64,000 nt of DNA from an uncultured Microbulbifer sp. (lineage in GTDB: Bacteria > Pseudomonadota > Gammaproteobacteria > Pseudomonadales > Cellvibrionaceae). Shown here piece after piece: positions 26,267 to 35,673 of the stretch. The translations under genes were made by a program, and so were the position numbers. The DNA lies in NCBI RefSeq assembly GCF_947504145.1, contig NZ_CANNGQ010000004.1, positions 527,954-591,953 of the forward strand, read 5' to 3'. A model generated the notes under the pieces. It was not told the origin of the DNA. It worked only from the letters and a program-made list of their open reading frames with translations, and ran no database searches. Numbering within the stretch: position 1 is the first letter of the stretch; each line of letters begins with the position of its first letter.

Positions 26267-27238
26267 ATGGGATTGCTGGTAAACGGCGAGTGGAAAGACC
26301 AGTGGTACGACACCAATAAAAGCGGCGGTGCATTTGAGCGGGAGGCGGCGCAGCTGCGCAACTGGATTACTGCCGATGGCAGTGCCGGCCCCAGTGGTGA
26401 GGGCGGATTTGCGGCGGAGAAAGGCCGCTACCATCTGTACGTCTCGCTCGCCTGCCCCTGGGCGCACCGCACACTGATCTTCCGCAAATTGAAAGGACTG
26501 ACGGAATACATCACCGTGTCGGTGGTCAGCCCCTATATGCTGGAAAATGGCTGGACCTTCGATAAAGACGAGGGCAGTAGCGGCGACGACCTGTACGGCA
26601 GCGAATTTCTGCACCAGATCTACACCCGCAACCGCAGTGATTACTCCGGTCGCGTCACCGTGCCCATCTTGTGGGACAAACAGCAGCAGCGGATCGTCAG
26701 TAACGAGTCGGCGGAAATCATCCGCATGTTCAACTCTGCGTTTAACAATCTCACCGGCGACGAGCAGGATTTTTATCCACAGGATCTGCGCGGGGATATC
26801 GATGCCACCAACGACCTCGTTTACCAGAACGTCAATAACGGCGTGTACCGTGCGGGTTTCGCTACCAGTAAAGAGGCCTACGAGACGGCGTACCACCGAT
26901 TGTTTGAAGTGTTGGAGCACCTGGAACAACGGCTTGAGGACAACCGCTACCTCACCGGTGACCGTATTACCGAGGCGGACTGGCGGTTATTCACTACACT
27001 GATCCGGTTCGATGCGGTGTATCACGGCCACTTCAAGTGCAACAAGCAACGGCTGGCGGATTATTCCAACCTGTGGGGCTATGTGCGCGAGCTGTATCAG
27101 TGGCCCGGCGTGGCGGAGACCGTGGATTTCCACCACATCAAGACCCACTACTACGCCAGCCACAAGAACATTAACCCCACCGGTATCGTGCCGGTGGGCC
27201 CGGAGCTGGATTACGCCGCACCCCACGGGCGCGGCTGA
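26267..27238 (+). CDS. Glutathionyl-hydroquinone reductase (YqjG/ECM4 type)
   Basis: 323 residues. The catalytic SLACPWAHRTLIFRKLKGL contains the CPWAH motif of the Xi-class (omega-like) glutathione transferases, where Cys removes glutathione from glutathionyl-hydroquinones. The C-terminal helical domain has TGDRITEADWRLFTTLIRFD and the end GPELDYAAPHGRG, also typical of this class. It lies between DoxX and a second glutathione transferase, consistent with recycling of quinones. Confidence 0.92.
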   Translation: MGLLVNGEWKDQWYDTNKSGGAFEREAAQLRNWITADGSAGPSGEGGFAAEKGRYHLYVSLACPWAHRTLIFRKLKGLTEYITVSVVSPYMLENGWTFDKDEGSSGDDLYGSEFLHQIYTRNRSDYSGRVTVPILWDKQQQRIVSNESAEIIRMFNSAFNNLTGDEQDFYPQDLRGDIDATNDLVYQNVNNGVYRAGFATSKEAYETAYHRLFEVLEHLEQRLEDNRYLTGDRITEADWRLFTTLIRFDAVYHGHFKCNKQRLADYSNLWGYVRELYQWPGVAETVDFHHIKTHYYASHKNINPTGIVPVGPELDYAAPHGRG

Positions 27239-27279
27239 CAAATCAATGGTTTAAACCAACAACCCACTAAGGACTTGTC

Positions 27280-27879
27280 ATGAAACTGTTTTACGCCCCC
27301 GGCGCCTGTTCTTTGTCCCCGCATATCGTGGCCTGCGAGGCGGGTATCGACCTGGCGCTGTGCAAGGTCAATCTGAAAACCAAGGAAACCGAAAGCGGCG
27401 GTGACTACACCGAGGTGAACCCCAAGGGCTACGTGCCGGCGCTCCAGCTGGAAGGGGGCGAATTGCTGACGGAAGGACCGGCCATTGTGCAGTTTCTGGC
27501 GGAGCAGAAACCGGAGAAAAAACTGGCCCCTGAGTACGGCTCCCTGGACCACTACCGGGTGCTGGAGTGGTTGAACTTCATTTCCACCGAAATACACAAA
27601 ACCTTCGGGCCATTGTTCTGGGGCGGAAGCGACGATGAAAAGGCCGCCGCCAAAGAGAAGCTCGCCAAGCGCTTCCAGTATGTGGAAGACCATATGGGCG
27701 GCGATTACCTGATGGGCAGCGACTTCTGTATCGCCGACGCCTACCTGTTTACCGTGTACAACTGGTGCAGCAAGGTGGACGTGGACACCGGCAGCTGGCC
27801 TAAACTCAAGGCCTTTGCCGAGCGTATGTCCGAGCGCGAAGGGGTGCAGAAAGCCATGAAAGCGGAGGGGCTTATTTAA
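27280..27879 (+). CDS. gstA: Glutathione transferase, beta class (GstA-like)
   Basis: 199 residues. Starts MKLFYAPGACSLSPHIVACE, with Cys10 typical of bacterial beta-class glutathione transferases, then VNPKGYVPALQLEGGELLTE with the cis-Pro and TEGPAIVQFLAE glutathione-binding residues. C-terminal helix has SDFCIADAYLFTV. Conjugates or reduces electrophiles using glutathione. Its 3' end overlaps the convergent exporter gene by 8 bases. Confidence 0.9.
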   Translation: MKLFYAPGACSLSPHIVACEAGIDLALCKVNLKTKETESGGDYTEVNPKGYVPALQLEGGELLTEGPAIVQFLAEQKPEKKLAPEYGSLDHYRVLEWLNFISTEIHKTFGPLFWGGSDDEKAAAKEKLAKRFQYVEDHMGGDYLMGSDFCIADAYLFTVYNWCSKVDVDTGSWPKLKAFAERMSEREGVQKAMKAEGLI

Positions 27880-29119
27880 CCCGCTCTTCCACACTTATCG
27901 GCCGCCGCGCCCGGGCCACAAACAGTACCAGGCACAGCGCGGCGGCCGAGCAACACAGCATACCCACCGCGATCGGCACCAGGGTACCGGTGTGCACCGC
28001 ATTGACCGCACCGCCCAGAACCCCACCAAAAATAAACAGCGATGCACCGTAGAGTGCATTGGCGGTACCACTGATATTGGGGAAAAACTCCAGATAGCAG
28101 GCGGCAGAGTTGGGCGCGATGATGCCGACGGAGCCCATCGCCATCACCAGCGGAATCATCCACGCCAGCAATGGCTGCGCATTGCCGTAATAAAGAGTGC
28201 TCGCCAGCAACAGCACGCAGGAGATCACCTGCAGGCTGATCCCCACCAGCAGAATCTGCCGCGGCTCGAACACCTTCAGCAGGCGGATATTCAACTGCAC
28301 CAGCAGTACCAGCCCCAGCACACAGCTGCCGAACAGAATGGGGAAAGTCTCCGAACTGACCCCGAAGTGCTCCATAAACACAAATGGCGCGGTGGTGATG
28401 TAAATAAACATGCAGCCGCTGACAAACGCCTGGCCAAACAGAAAGCCCAGCGCCCGCCGGCAGCGGAAAATCTGCGCGTAGCCCCCGATCATGCTGCGGC
28501 GCGGCAGGCGCTGACGCTTGGCGCGGCGGAAGCGGGACACGGTCTCCGGCAGAATGCCGCGCACCAGAATCATCATCAGCAGGCCGTACACCAGCAGGAA
28601 AATGAAAATCGCGTGCCAGTCGCCGAATGTGAGTAAGGTGGAGCCGATCACCGGCGCCACCATGGGTGCGATCAGCATCATGGTGGCGATCATCGACATG
28701 ATCCGCGCCGCCTCGCGGCCGTGGTACAGGTCGCGCACAATCGCCCCACAGATCACCGTGGCAAAACCGCCCCCCACCGCCTGAAAGAAGCGCAGAGCCA
28801 CCAGCACTTCCACGTTGTTGGTGAACAGGATCAGGGTGGTGCTGACGATAAAAATACACAGGCCGATGGTGCCGACGAGAATGCGCCCCCAGCGATCCGA
28901 CAGCGGCCCGCCAAAGATCTGCCCCACCGCAAAGCCCAGCAGGTAGCTGGATACCGAGTGCTGCACCTGCGCCACTTCCACGCCCAGCGCTGCCGCCATG
29001 GCCGGAATGGCCGGCAGATAGGTGTCAATGGCAAAGGGGGTCAGCGCCACCAGTGCGGCGAGGCATGGGGCTAGCCAGCGGGGCGGATTGCCGTTGGCAT
29101 CGTAAAAATTCGGGGGCAT
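27872..29119 (-). CDS. Bcr/CflA family multidrug efflux transporter (MFS)
   Basis: 415 residues with 12 predicted membrane helices. ALTPFAIDTYLPAIPAMAA in helix 1 and GQIFGGPLSDRWGRILVG (MFS motif A) are diagnostic of the Bcr/CflA drug:H+ antiporters, as is RDLYHGREAARIMSMIATMM. Probably exports toxic amphiphiles. It converges on the glutathione transferase gene. Confidence 0.9.
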   Translation of the reverse strand: MPPNFYDANGNPPRWLAPCLAALVALTPFAIDTYLPAIPAMAAALGVEVAQVQHSVSSYLLGFAVGQIFGGPLSDRWGRILVGTIGLCIFIVSTTLILFTNNVEVLVALRFFQAVGGGFATVICGAIVRDLYHGREAARIMSMIATMMLIAPMVAPVIGSTLLTFGDWHAIFIFLLVYGLLMMILVRGILPETVSRFRRAKRQRLPRRSMIGGYAQIFRCRRALGFLFGQAFVSGCMFIYITTAPFVFMEHFGVSSETFPILFGSCVLGLVLLVQLNIRLLKVFEPRQILLVGISLQVISCVLLLASTLYYGNAQPLLAWMIPLVMAMGSVGIIAPNSAACYLEFFPNISGTANALYGASLFIFGGVLGGAVNAVHTGTLVPIAVGMLCCSAAALCLVLFVARARRPISVEERVK

Positions 29120-29267
29120 AAAAACTCAGGTGAAAAGAAGCTCGGGTACAGCGTTGGATTGGGGCGCGAGCGGATACTGGGACAAGCATAGTCAGCACCG
29201 GGCGCGGGCATGGTAGCCGTCGCGCCCTGTGGTTTCCATGACAGTTGCGGAATTAGCGGTCAGCTGT

Positions 29268-31076
29268 CTATTGGGTCGGGTCGAACAGCGGTTCATCGTT
29301 CAGGTACAGCGCTTGCCAGCGGGGCGGGCGCAGGCTGAATTTGCCGCTGGCGACGGCCTGCTTTAAAGATTCAGGGTCTTCTTTTATCTCCCGGCTGTTC
29401 CTGTGGATAACACGCCACAGTCCGTCTACCTCGCCATAGAGGGTGATTTCCAGTAGATAGTGATTATTGCGGTGCTCCGCGCGCTCTACCGAATGGGCGA
29501 AGAGTAGATATTCATCGCTGCCATCGCCGTCCATGTCCTGTACCAGCCAGAAACACTGGCGATGCTCGGTATCCAGGCAGCCGTGATAGCGGCTATCGAA
29601 TGTGAATGATTCACCCAGGCTTGCGCCCTCTGGCAATACAGCCAGGTCCTTCAGGGTACCCTGCCGTTGCTTTTCTTTTAGAGGGTTCTCGCGGAAGGGC
29701 GCATGGCGCTCGGTATTGGCCAGAATTTTGTCGATATATTCGGCAACAGCTTCATTTTGCTGTACCACTGGCAGCGATTTGGCCTGTTGCAATGCCTCCA
29801 GGCCGGGCCGCCCCAACTTGTGGCGCAGGAAATCAAAATCCGCCAGCTCAATGCGCCCCTCTTGCAGCCGCGCAAGCTGGCTGCCGGCGCTGATCTTCCA
29901 GAAATTCGCGAGCGGTGATTGCGTCACCAGGCACACCGCCAGTACCCACAGCGCCAGCCCGGTATTGATGCGCGGTAACCACTCCGCCCAGTGTCCGCCG
30001 CGGCGCAAAATGGAAATGCTGTAGCAGACGGCCAGCAGCGTCAGCGTCAGCGCCACCACAAAGCCCCACAGCCGCTCCGGCGTCCAGCCGTACTGCTGCA
30101 CCCGCAGGAAGATTCCGTAGAGGGCAAACCCCGCGTAAACCGGCGCTACAACCAGTGCCAGCAACAGCAGACGGTTGATCCACTTGGGGTAGCGGGCAAA
30201 AGGGAACTCGTCCTGAATCACCCCATTGGTGAAGAACAGCAGCAGTGCCAGCAACCACAACAGCAAGGCGCTGCCGTGGCCGGTATCCCAGATGGGTTGC
30301 AGACCAGTAAACGGCAGGGTGGCGAGGAACATCACGGTGAGCACCGCCAGCAGCGGCAACAGCGCCACCAACATGGTGCGCAGCAGGCGCTTGAGCGTGA
30401 GAACGAAGCTCTGCTGGGAGCGGAATAGAATGGCACCGCAGCCGGCCACCAGCCAGGTGACCGGGTAGAAAAACCAGTCCTTCTCAAACAGCTCCCGGAA
30501 GAAATCCACGCCCACCAGCTTGAACAGGGACTGCCACAAAAACAGGATCATCCAGAAGATGCCCGTGAACACGAGGGTCAGACCGGCAGTGAGCGCAACA
30601 TCCCAGGAGTAGTGGAACTGCGCGGGATAACTCGGGCGCTGCAGCCGGTCGCTCTTTGTGGTGCTGGTGGTGGCACTGGCGCGCAGCAGGAAGACGACAA
30701 TAAAGGCCGCGATCACCATGGCAATCGCGTAGTCCTTGGGCCAGCCGCAGTGGATGGTATCGGCGGGCGTACATTGATAACCGCGATAGCTGGCCAGCAG
30801 CGCCAGCAACAGGGTAAAACCGCCAATCACCCACCAGTATCCCCGCGCCAGTCGCGGTGCGACGGACAGGATGACCAGCGGGGGAATGGCGATGACCACG
30901 GTGTACCCGAGGTACTGCCACACCGGCGACCAGTCCGCGACGGCGTCAAAGAATTTGAGTGCGTAGAGTGCGAGGCCCTGGGTCAGGGCTGCAATCAGGA
31001 TCAGGCGTTTTTCGGAGACGCCGAGATCCTGATGTTCGGAGGGGTTTTCTGCCGGTTGGTCGCTGCTTCCGTGCAT
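29268..31076 (-). CDS. DUF4153 multi-pass membrane protein
   Basis: 602 residues. About ten membrane helices fill the first two thirds (including the FFYPVTWLVAGCGAILFRSQ segment known from DUF4153 proteins), followed by a soluble C-terminal region of about 200 residues with an EF-hand-like/FG-GAP-like DMDGDGSDEYLLF stretch. Family function is not established. It lies directly downstream of the HexR-type regulator gene on the same strand, 41 bases away. Confidence 0.75.
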   Translation of the reverse strand: MHGSSDQPAENPSEHQDLGVSEKRLILIAALTQGLALYALKFFDAVADWSPVWQYLGYTVVIAIPPLVILSVAPRLARGYWWVIGGFTLLLALLASYRGYQCTPADTIHCGWPKDYAIAMVIAAFIVVFLLRASATTSTTKSDRLQRPSYPAQFHYSWDVALTAGLTLVFTGIFWMILFLWQSLFKLVGVDFFRELFEKDWFFYPVTWLVAGCGAILFRSQQSFVLTLKRLLRTMLVALLPLLAVLTVMFLATLPFTGLQPIWDTGHGSALLLWLLALLLFFTNGVIQDEFPFARYPKWINRLLLLALVVAPVYAGFALYGIFLRVQQYGWTPERLWGFVVALTLTLLAVCYSISILRRGGHWAEWLPRINTGLALWVLAVCLVTQSPLANFWKISAGSQLARLQEGRIELADFDFLRHKLGRPGLEALQQAKSLPVVQQNEAVAEYIDKILANTERHAPFRENPLKEKQRQGTLKDLAVLPEGASLGESFTFDSRYHGCLDTEHRQCFWLVQDMDGDGSDEYLLFAHSVERAEHRNNHYLLEITLYGEVDGLWRVIHRNSREIKEDPESLKQAVASGKFSLRPPRWQALYLNDEPLFDPTQ

Positions 31077-31117
31077 ATCGCGTCCTGCTCGGGATTTTTT
31101 CCGAAATTTTGCGGGAT

Positions 31118-31972
31118 TTAGTGTTTTTCTTCCCGCAAATTATAGAGGCCTTTTTTCAGCTTCAGCAGATGCTCCTGCAACTGCGGCCCCTTGCGCTGGG
31201 CCACGCCGATGGCGAGCACGTCGATAACGACGAGGTGGGCGATACGGGAGGAGAGCGGGGTGTACAGCTCGATGTCCTCTTCCACATCCACCTCCAGCGG
31301 AATACTGGATTGGCGTGTCATCGGCGAGCCACTGGGGCCGAGGCCGATCACCGTGGCGCCCTGTGCCTTGGCCATTTCCATGGAGCGCAGCAGGGACGAA
31401 GTGCGGCCGCTCTGGGAGATGGCGACCACCACGTCGCCGGGCTTCATGCTCATGGCGGACATGCTCTGCATATGGTGGTCGGAGTGGGCGGCGGTGGCCA
31501 TCTGCAGGCGGAAAAATTTGTGCTGAGCGTCGGCGGCTACGGCACCAGAGGCGCCAAAACCGAAGAATTCCACCCGTTTTGAGGCGGCGATGGCGGCGAC
31601 GGCGGCTTCCAGCGCGCGCCCGTCGATCTTGTCGCGCACATTGAGCAGAGTATCGACGGTGGAGTCGAACACCTTGCGTTTGTATTCGGCGATGGTGTCG
31701 GTTTCAGTAACCGCGATCTGGCCGAAGCTGGGGCTGGAAGCCAGCTGTTGCGCCAGATTCAGTTTGAACTCCTGGAAGCCGGAACAGCCCACCGCGCGGC
31801 AGAAGCGCACCACCGTGGGCTCGCTCACCTGTGCTTCGGTGGCGAGATCGACGATACGCATATGAATGATTTCGCCCGGGTTGGCGAGGATATATTCCGC
31901 AACCTTGCGCTCTGATTTGCGCATGGAACTCAGCTGTTCGCTGATTTTCTGCGTGACTTCCGCTGGCTTCAC
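31118..31972 (-). CDS. hexR: MurR/RpiR family regulator HexR
   Basis: 284 residues. N-terminal HTH_6 domain (LSSMRKSERKVAEYILANPG, TEAQVSEPTVVRFCRAVGCSG, FQEFKLNLAQQLA) and a SIS sugar-phosphate-binding domain (FFGFGASGAVAADAQHKFFR, AISQSGRTSSLL). The wording is that of HexR, which senses 2-keto-3-deoxy-6-phosphogluconate and controls Entner-Doudoroff and central carbon genes in gammaproteobacteria. KDPG is also the end point of alginate catabolism. No zwf or edd gene is adjacent here. Confidence 0.88.
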   Translation of the reverse strand: MKPAEVTQKISEQLSSMRKSERKVAEYILANPGEIIHMRIVDLATEAQVSEPTVVRFCRAVGCSGFQEFKLNLAQQLASSPSFGQIAVTETDTIAEYKRKVFDSTVDTLLNVRDKIDGRALEAAVAAIAASKRVEFFGFGASGAVAADAQHKFFRLQMATAAHSDHHMQSMSAMSMKPGDVVVAISQSGRTSSLLRSMEMAKAQGATVIGLGPSGSPMTRQSSIPLEVDVEEDIELYTPLSSRIAHLVVIDVLAIGVAQRKGPQLQEHLLKLKKGLYNLREEKH

Positions 31973-32143
31973 GACAACACCTTCTCTGGTTCAAGTTGTG
32001 CAGTTTAGCGGCATGGCCCGGTGCTGGCGAGCCTTCCATTGGCCAGAGCCCGGTATCAGGGCCCTGGCATCGACCATTGCCAATCCGAAAAACCTGTTCA
32101 TATAAACAGGTGAAAAGCTCGTCCTCTGATACAATCCGCTCCC

Positions 32144-34375
32144 ATGGACGTATCTGAACTCTTAGACCCCCTCAACGACCCCCAACGCGAGGCTGTGGCC
32201 GCGCCGCCGGGCCACCAACTGGTACTGGCTGGCGCTGGCTCCGGCAAGACCCGCGTGCTGGTGCACCGTATCGCCTGGCTGATGCAGGTGGAGGGGGCAT
32301 CGCCCTACTCCATTATGGCGGTGACCTTTACCAATAAAGCCGCGCGCGAGATGCGCGGGCGTATCGAGGAACTGCTGGGGGTAAATACCTTTGGCATGTG
32401 GGTGGGCACCTTTCACGGTCTCGCCCACCGCCTGCTGCGGGCTCACTGGGCCGAGGCCAAACTGCCGCAGAATTTCCAGATTCTCGATTCTGATGACCAG
32501 CTGCGCCTGATCAAGCGGGTGCAGAACGAGCTGGCGCTGGATGACAAGAAATGGTCCCCGCGGGAAACCCAGTGGTGGATCGGCGCTCAGAAAGATGAGG
32601 GCATTCGGCCGCAATATATCCAGCTCACCGGCGACCCCTGGCTGCAGACCATGGTGCGGATCTACAGTGCCTATGAAGAGGCCTGCCAGCGCGCCGGCGT
32701 GGTGGACTTCGGTGAGCTGCTGCTGCGCGCCCACGAATTGCTGCTGAATAACGACAGCATTCTGGCCCACTACCGCCGCCGCTTCCCTTTCATTCTGGTG
32801 GACGAGTTCCAGGATACCAACACCATCCAATATGCCTGGCTGCGCCTGCTCGCCGGCGACCAGTGTGCGATCACTGCGGTGGGCGACGACGATCAGTCCA
32901 TTTACGGCTGGCGCGGCGCCAAGATCGAGAATATCCAGCACTTTGAAGCGGACCTGAAAGGCGTACAGACCGTGCGTCTCGAGCAGAACTACCGCTCCAC
33001 CAGCACCATCCTTAATGCCGCCAACGCGGTGATCGGTCACAACGCCGGTCGACTCGGCAAAGAGCTGTGGACCGAGGGCGAAAAGGGCGAGCCCATCTCC
33101 CTCTATTCCTCTTATAACGAGCAGGACGAAGCGCGCTTTATTGTCGAGCGTATCCAGGACTGGGTGCGCGACGGCAATCGACGCGACAGTATCGCCATCC
33201 TGTATCGCTCCAACGCCCAGTCGCGAGTGCTGGAAGAAGGCCTATTGCGGGAACAGGTGCCCTACCGCATCTACGGTGGCCAGCGCTTCTACGAACGTCT
33301 GGAGATCAAGAACGCATTGTCTTATATGCGCCTGATCACCAACCGCCATGACGATACTTCCTTCGAGCGCGTGGTGAACACCCCGACTCGCGGCATCGGC
33401 GCGCGCACCGTGGATCTGGTGCGGCAGTTTGCCCGCGAGCACGGTTGCTCCCTGTGGGACGCCGCCGCCAAAATGCTGCAGCAGAAAGTGCTCGCCGCCC
33501 GCGCCGGCAATGCCCTGGGCAACTTCCTCAGCCTGATCGACGCGCTGGACGAAGAGAGCACCGACAAAACCCTGGATCATATTGCCGAGCTGGCCATCGA
33601 ACAGAGCGGCCTGATCGACTTCCACGGCAAGGAAAAAGGCGAGAAGGGCCAGACCCGGGTGGAAAACCTGCAGGAACTAGTCAGCGCCTGTCGCAGCTTC
33701 GACGGACTCCCCACCGTCGACCCGGACGGCGAAGCAGTGGACGAAGAAGAAATTCCGCTGATTAACGAGTTCCTCGACAGCGCCGCCCTGGATGCCGGCG
33801 AAGGTCAGGCGGACGAGTTCGAAGATGCGGTGCAACTGATGACTCTGCACTCGGCCAAGGGGCTGGAATTCCCCCTGGTATTTATGGCCGGTGTGGAAGA
33901 AAACCTCTTCCCGCACAAGATGTCCGCTCAGGAACCCGGGCGCATGGAAGAGGAGCGCCGCCTCTGCTACGTGGGTATCACTCGCGCCATGCGAAAGCTG
34001 TATATCACCTACGCTGAATGCCGCCGGCTGTTTGGCAGCGAGACTTACAACAAGCCTTCGCGGTTTGTTAGTGAAATCCCGGTGGAGTACATTCACGAGG
34101 TACGCCTGAAAACCGAGGTTTCCAAGCCGCTGTTTCAACCCAAATCTTTTGGAAAATATGGCGGCGGCATCAATCCTTACTCCGACGCCGCCCCCGACTT
34201 CGACGACGATCTGCCACCTCTGGCGCTGGGTGGACGCGTCGACCACGCCAAATTCGGCGAAGGCACCGTGACGCAGTTCGAAGGCAACGGCGCGCGCGCG
34301 CGGGTACAGGTGAACTTCGACGACGCCGGCAGCAAATGGCTGGTAGTATCCATGGCCAAATTACAGCCGCTGTAA
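32144..34375 (+). CDS. uvrD: DNA helicase II UvrD
   Basis: 743 residues, usual for UvrD. Superfamily 1A helicase motifs in order: Q motif LNDPQREAV, Walker A AGAGSGKTRVL (about 28-38), VTFTNKAAREM, ILVDEFQDTN (motif II), GDDDQSIYGWRGA (motif III), LEQNYRSTSTILNAAN, TLHSAKGLEFPLVF and CYVGITRAM (motif VI). The C-terminal tail has VDHAKFGEGTV, the Tudor-like domain that contacts RNA polymerase. Acts in nucleotide-excision and mismatch repair. Confidence 0.96.
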   Translation: MDVSELLDPLNDPQREAVAAPPGHQLVLAGAGSGKTRVLVHRIAWLMQVEGASPYSIMAVTFTNKAAREMRGRIEELLGVNTFGMWVGTFHGLAHRLLRAHWAEAKLPQNFQILDSDDQLRLIKRVQNELALDDKKWSPRETQWWIGAQKDEGIRPQYIQLTGDPWLQTMVRIYSAYEEACQRAGVVDFGELLLRAHELLLNNDSILAHYRRRFPFILVDEFQDTNTIQYAWLRLLAGDQCAITAVGDDDQSIYGWRGAKIENIQHFEADLKGVQTVRLEQNYRSTSTILNAANAVIGHNAGRLGKELWTEGEKGEPISLYSSYNEQDEARFIVERIQDWVRDGNRRDSIAILYRSNAQSRVLEEGLLREQVPYRIYGGQRFYERLEIKNALSYMRLITNRHDDTSFERVVNTPTRGIGARTVDLVRQFAREHGCSLWDAAAKMLQQKVLAARAGNALGNFLSLIDALDEESTDKTLDHIAELAIEQSGLIDFHGKEKGEKGQTRVENLQELVSACRSFDGLPTVDPDGEAVDEEEIPLINEFLDSAALDAGEGQADEFEDAVQLMTLHSAKGLEFPLVFMAGVEENLFPHKMSAQEPGRMEEERRLCYVGITRAMRKLYITYAECRRLFGSETYNKPSRFVSEIPVEYIHEVRLKTEVSKPLFQPKSFGKYGGGINPYSDAAPDFDDDLPPLALGGRVDHAKFGEGTVTQFEGNGARARVQVNFDDAGSKWLVVSMAKLQPL

Positions 34376-34419
34376 TCCAATTTGGTCCAGAGCCTGTAGC
34401 AGTCTGCCTGCAGGCGAAC

Positions 34420-34439
34420 CCCGCCCGAACCCGGGCGGG
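34420..34439 (+). terminator. GC-rich hairpin after uvrD
   Basis: CCCGCCCG and CGGGCGGG form an 8-bp stem with an AACC loop 44 bases past the uvrD stop. It is followed by AAAAAC rather than T, so it is a weak or Rho-assisted terminator at best on this strand. Confidence 0.35.
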
Positions 34440-34463
34440 AAAAACAATAAAAATGCGAACGAG

Positions 34464-35627
34464 ATGAAAAAAACAAATTGGTACCCCCCCGTTATCCTGG
34501 GCCTGCTCGCCCTGCTGGTGCTCACTTTTGGCGCTCTGGTTGTCTCCCGCTCTGAGCAGCAGCAGACGGTAAATTCCATCGAAGATGCCCACCTGAAAAA
34601 CTCGGGCCAGCAAACCTTCCAGTGGAAACTCGTCACTACCTGGCCAAAAAATTTCCCCGGCCTCGGCAGCGCTCCAGAACGCTTCGCCAAAAACGTGGAA
34701 GCGATGTCTAACGGTCGGTTAAAAATCAAAGTCTTCGGCGCCGGCGAACTGGTCCCCGCCATGGGCGTCTTCGGTGCAGTCTCCAGCGGTGCCGCACAGG
34801 TGGGCCACGGTGCTGCCTATTACTGGAAAGGCAAAGTGCCGGCCGCGCAGTTTTTTACCGCGGTACCATTTGGATTAAACGCGCAGGAAATGAATGGCTG
34901 GTTGCACTACGGCGGCGGCCTCGAGTTGTGGGAAGAACTCTATGCACCGTTTGACCTGATTCCCATGGCCGGTGGCTCCACCGGCGTGCAGATGGCTGGC
35001 TGGTTCAATAAAGAAATCAATTCCGTCGACGACCTCAAAGGTCTCAAGATGCGTATCCCGGGCCTCGGTGGCGAAGTGCTGAACCGCGCCGGCGGCACCG
35101 CCGTGACCATCCCCGGTGGCGAACTCTACACCGCGCTCCAGACCGGCGTGATCGATGCCACCGAATGGGTGGGCCCCTACAACGACCTCGCCTTCGGTTT
35201 CCACCAGATCGCTCAGTACTACTATTATCCCGGCTGGCACGAGCCCGGTTCTATCCTCGAAATCATCATCAACAAAACGGCCTTCGAGAAACTCCCCGAC
35301 GACCTGCAGGCCATCGTCCGCACCGCCGCCCGCGATGCCAACCAGGACATGCTCGATGAGTACACCGCGCGCAACAACCGCGCTCTGAAAGAGCTGGTGA
35401 ATGAGCACGGCGTCGAGTTGCGCAAACTGCCGGACGAGGTCATCGCCCACCTGAAAGAAATTAACCAGGGCATCATGCAGGAAACCGCAGCGAAAGATCC
35501 GCAATTCAATCGCGTGTACAAAGCCTTCCGGGAATTTGAATCCCAGGTGATCCCTTATCACCGGATTAGTGAAGAGGCCTACTATAAGACCAGAGAGTTT
35601 GACGTCAGGGAGCTGGAACCTCAGTAA
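34464..35627 (+). CDS. TRAP transporter substrate-binding protein (DctP family), orphan
   Basis: 387 residues. N-terminal membrane anchor or signal (VILGLLALLVLTFGALVVS), then the DctP fold: FQWKLVTTWPKNFPGLGSAP, GAGELVPAMGVFGAVSSGAAQVGHG-type segments, the Arg-containing LKGLKMRIPGLGGEVLNRAGG that binds the ligand carboxylate, and TGVIDATEWVGPYNDL. The wording resembles the DctP subgroup for 2-oxo acids. No DctQ or DctM membrane genes are within the window, so it is an orphan binding protein; the permease may be elsewhere. Confidence 0.9.
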   Translation: MKKTNWYPPVILGLLALLVLTFGALVVSRSEQQQTVNSIEDAHLKNSGQQTFQWKLVTTWPKNFPGLGSAPERFAKNVEAMSNGRLKIKVFGAGELVPAMGVFGAVSSGAAQVGHGAAYYWKGKVPAAQFFTAVPFGLNAQEMNGWLHYGGGLELWEELYAPFDLIPMAGGSTGVQMAGWFNKEINSVDDLKGLKMRIPGLGGEVLNRAGGTAVTIPGGELYTALQTGVIDATEWVGPYNDLAFGFHQIAQYYYYPGWHEPGSILEIIINKTAFEKLPDDLQAIVRTAARDANQDMLDEYTARNNRALKELVNEHGVELRKLPDEVIAHLKEINQGIMQETAAKDPQFNRVYKAFREFESQVIPYHRISEEAYYKTREFDVRELEPQ

Positions 35628-35673
35628 GCTATATTCTGGTCACCAGAAATAAAGACAAGGGAATGTCTGCATC

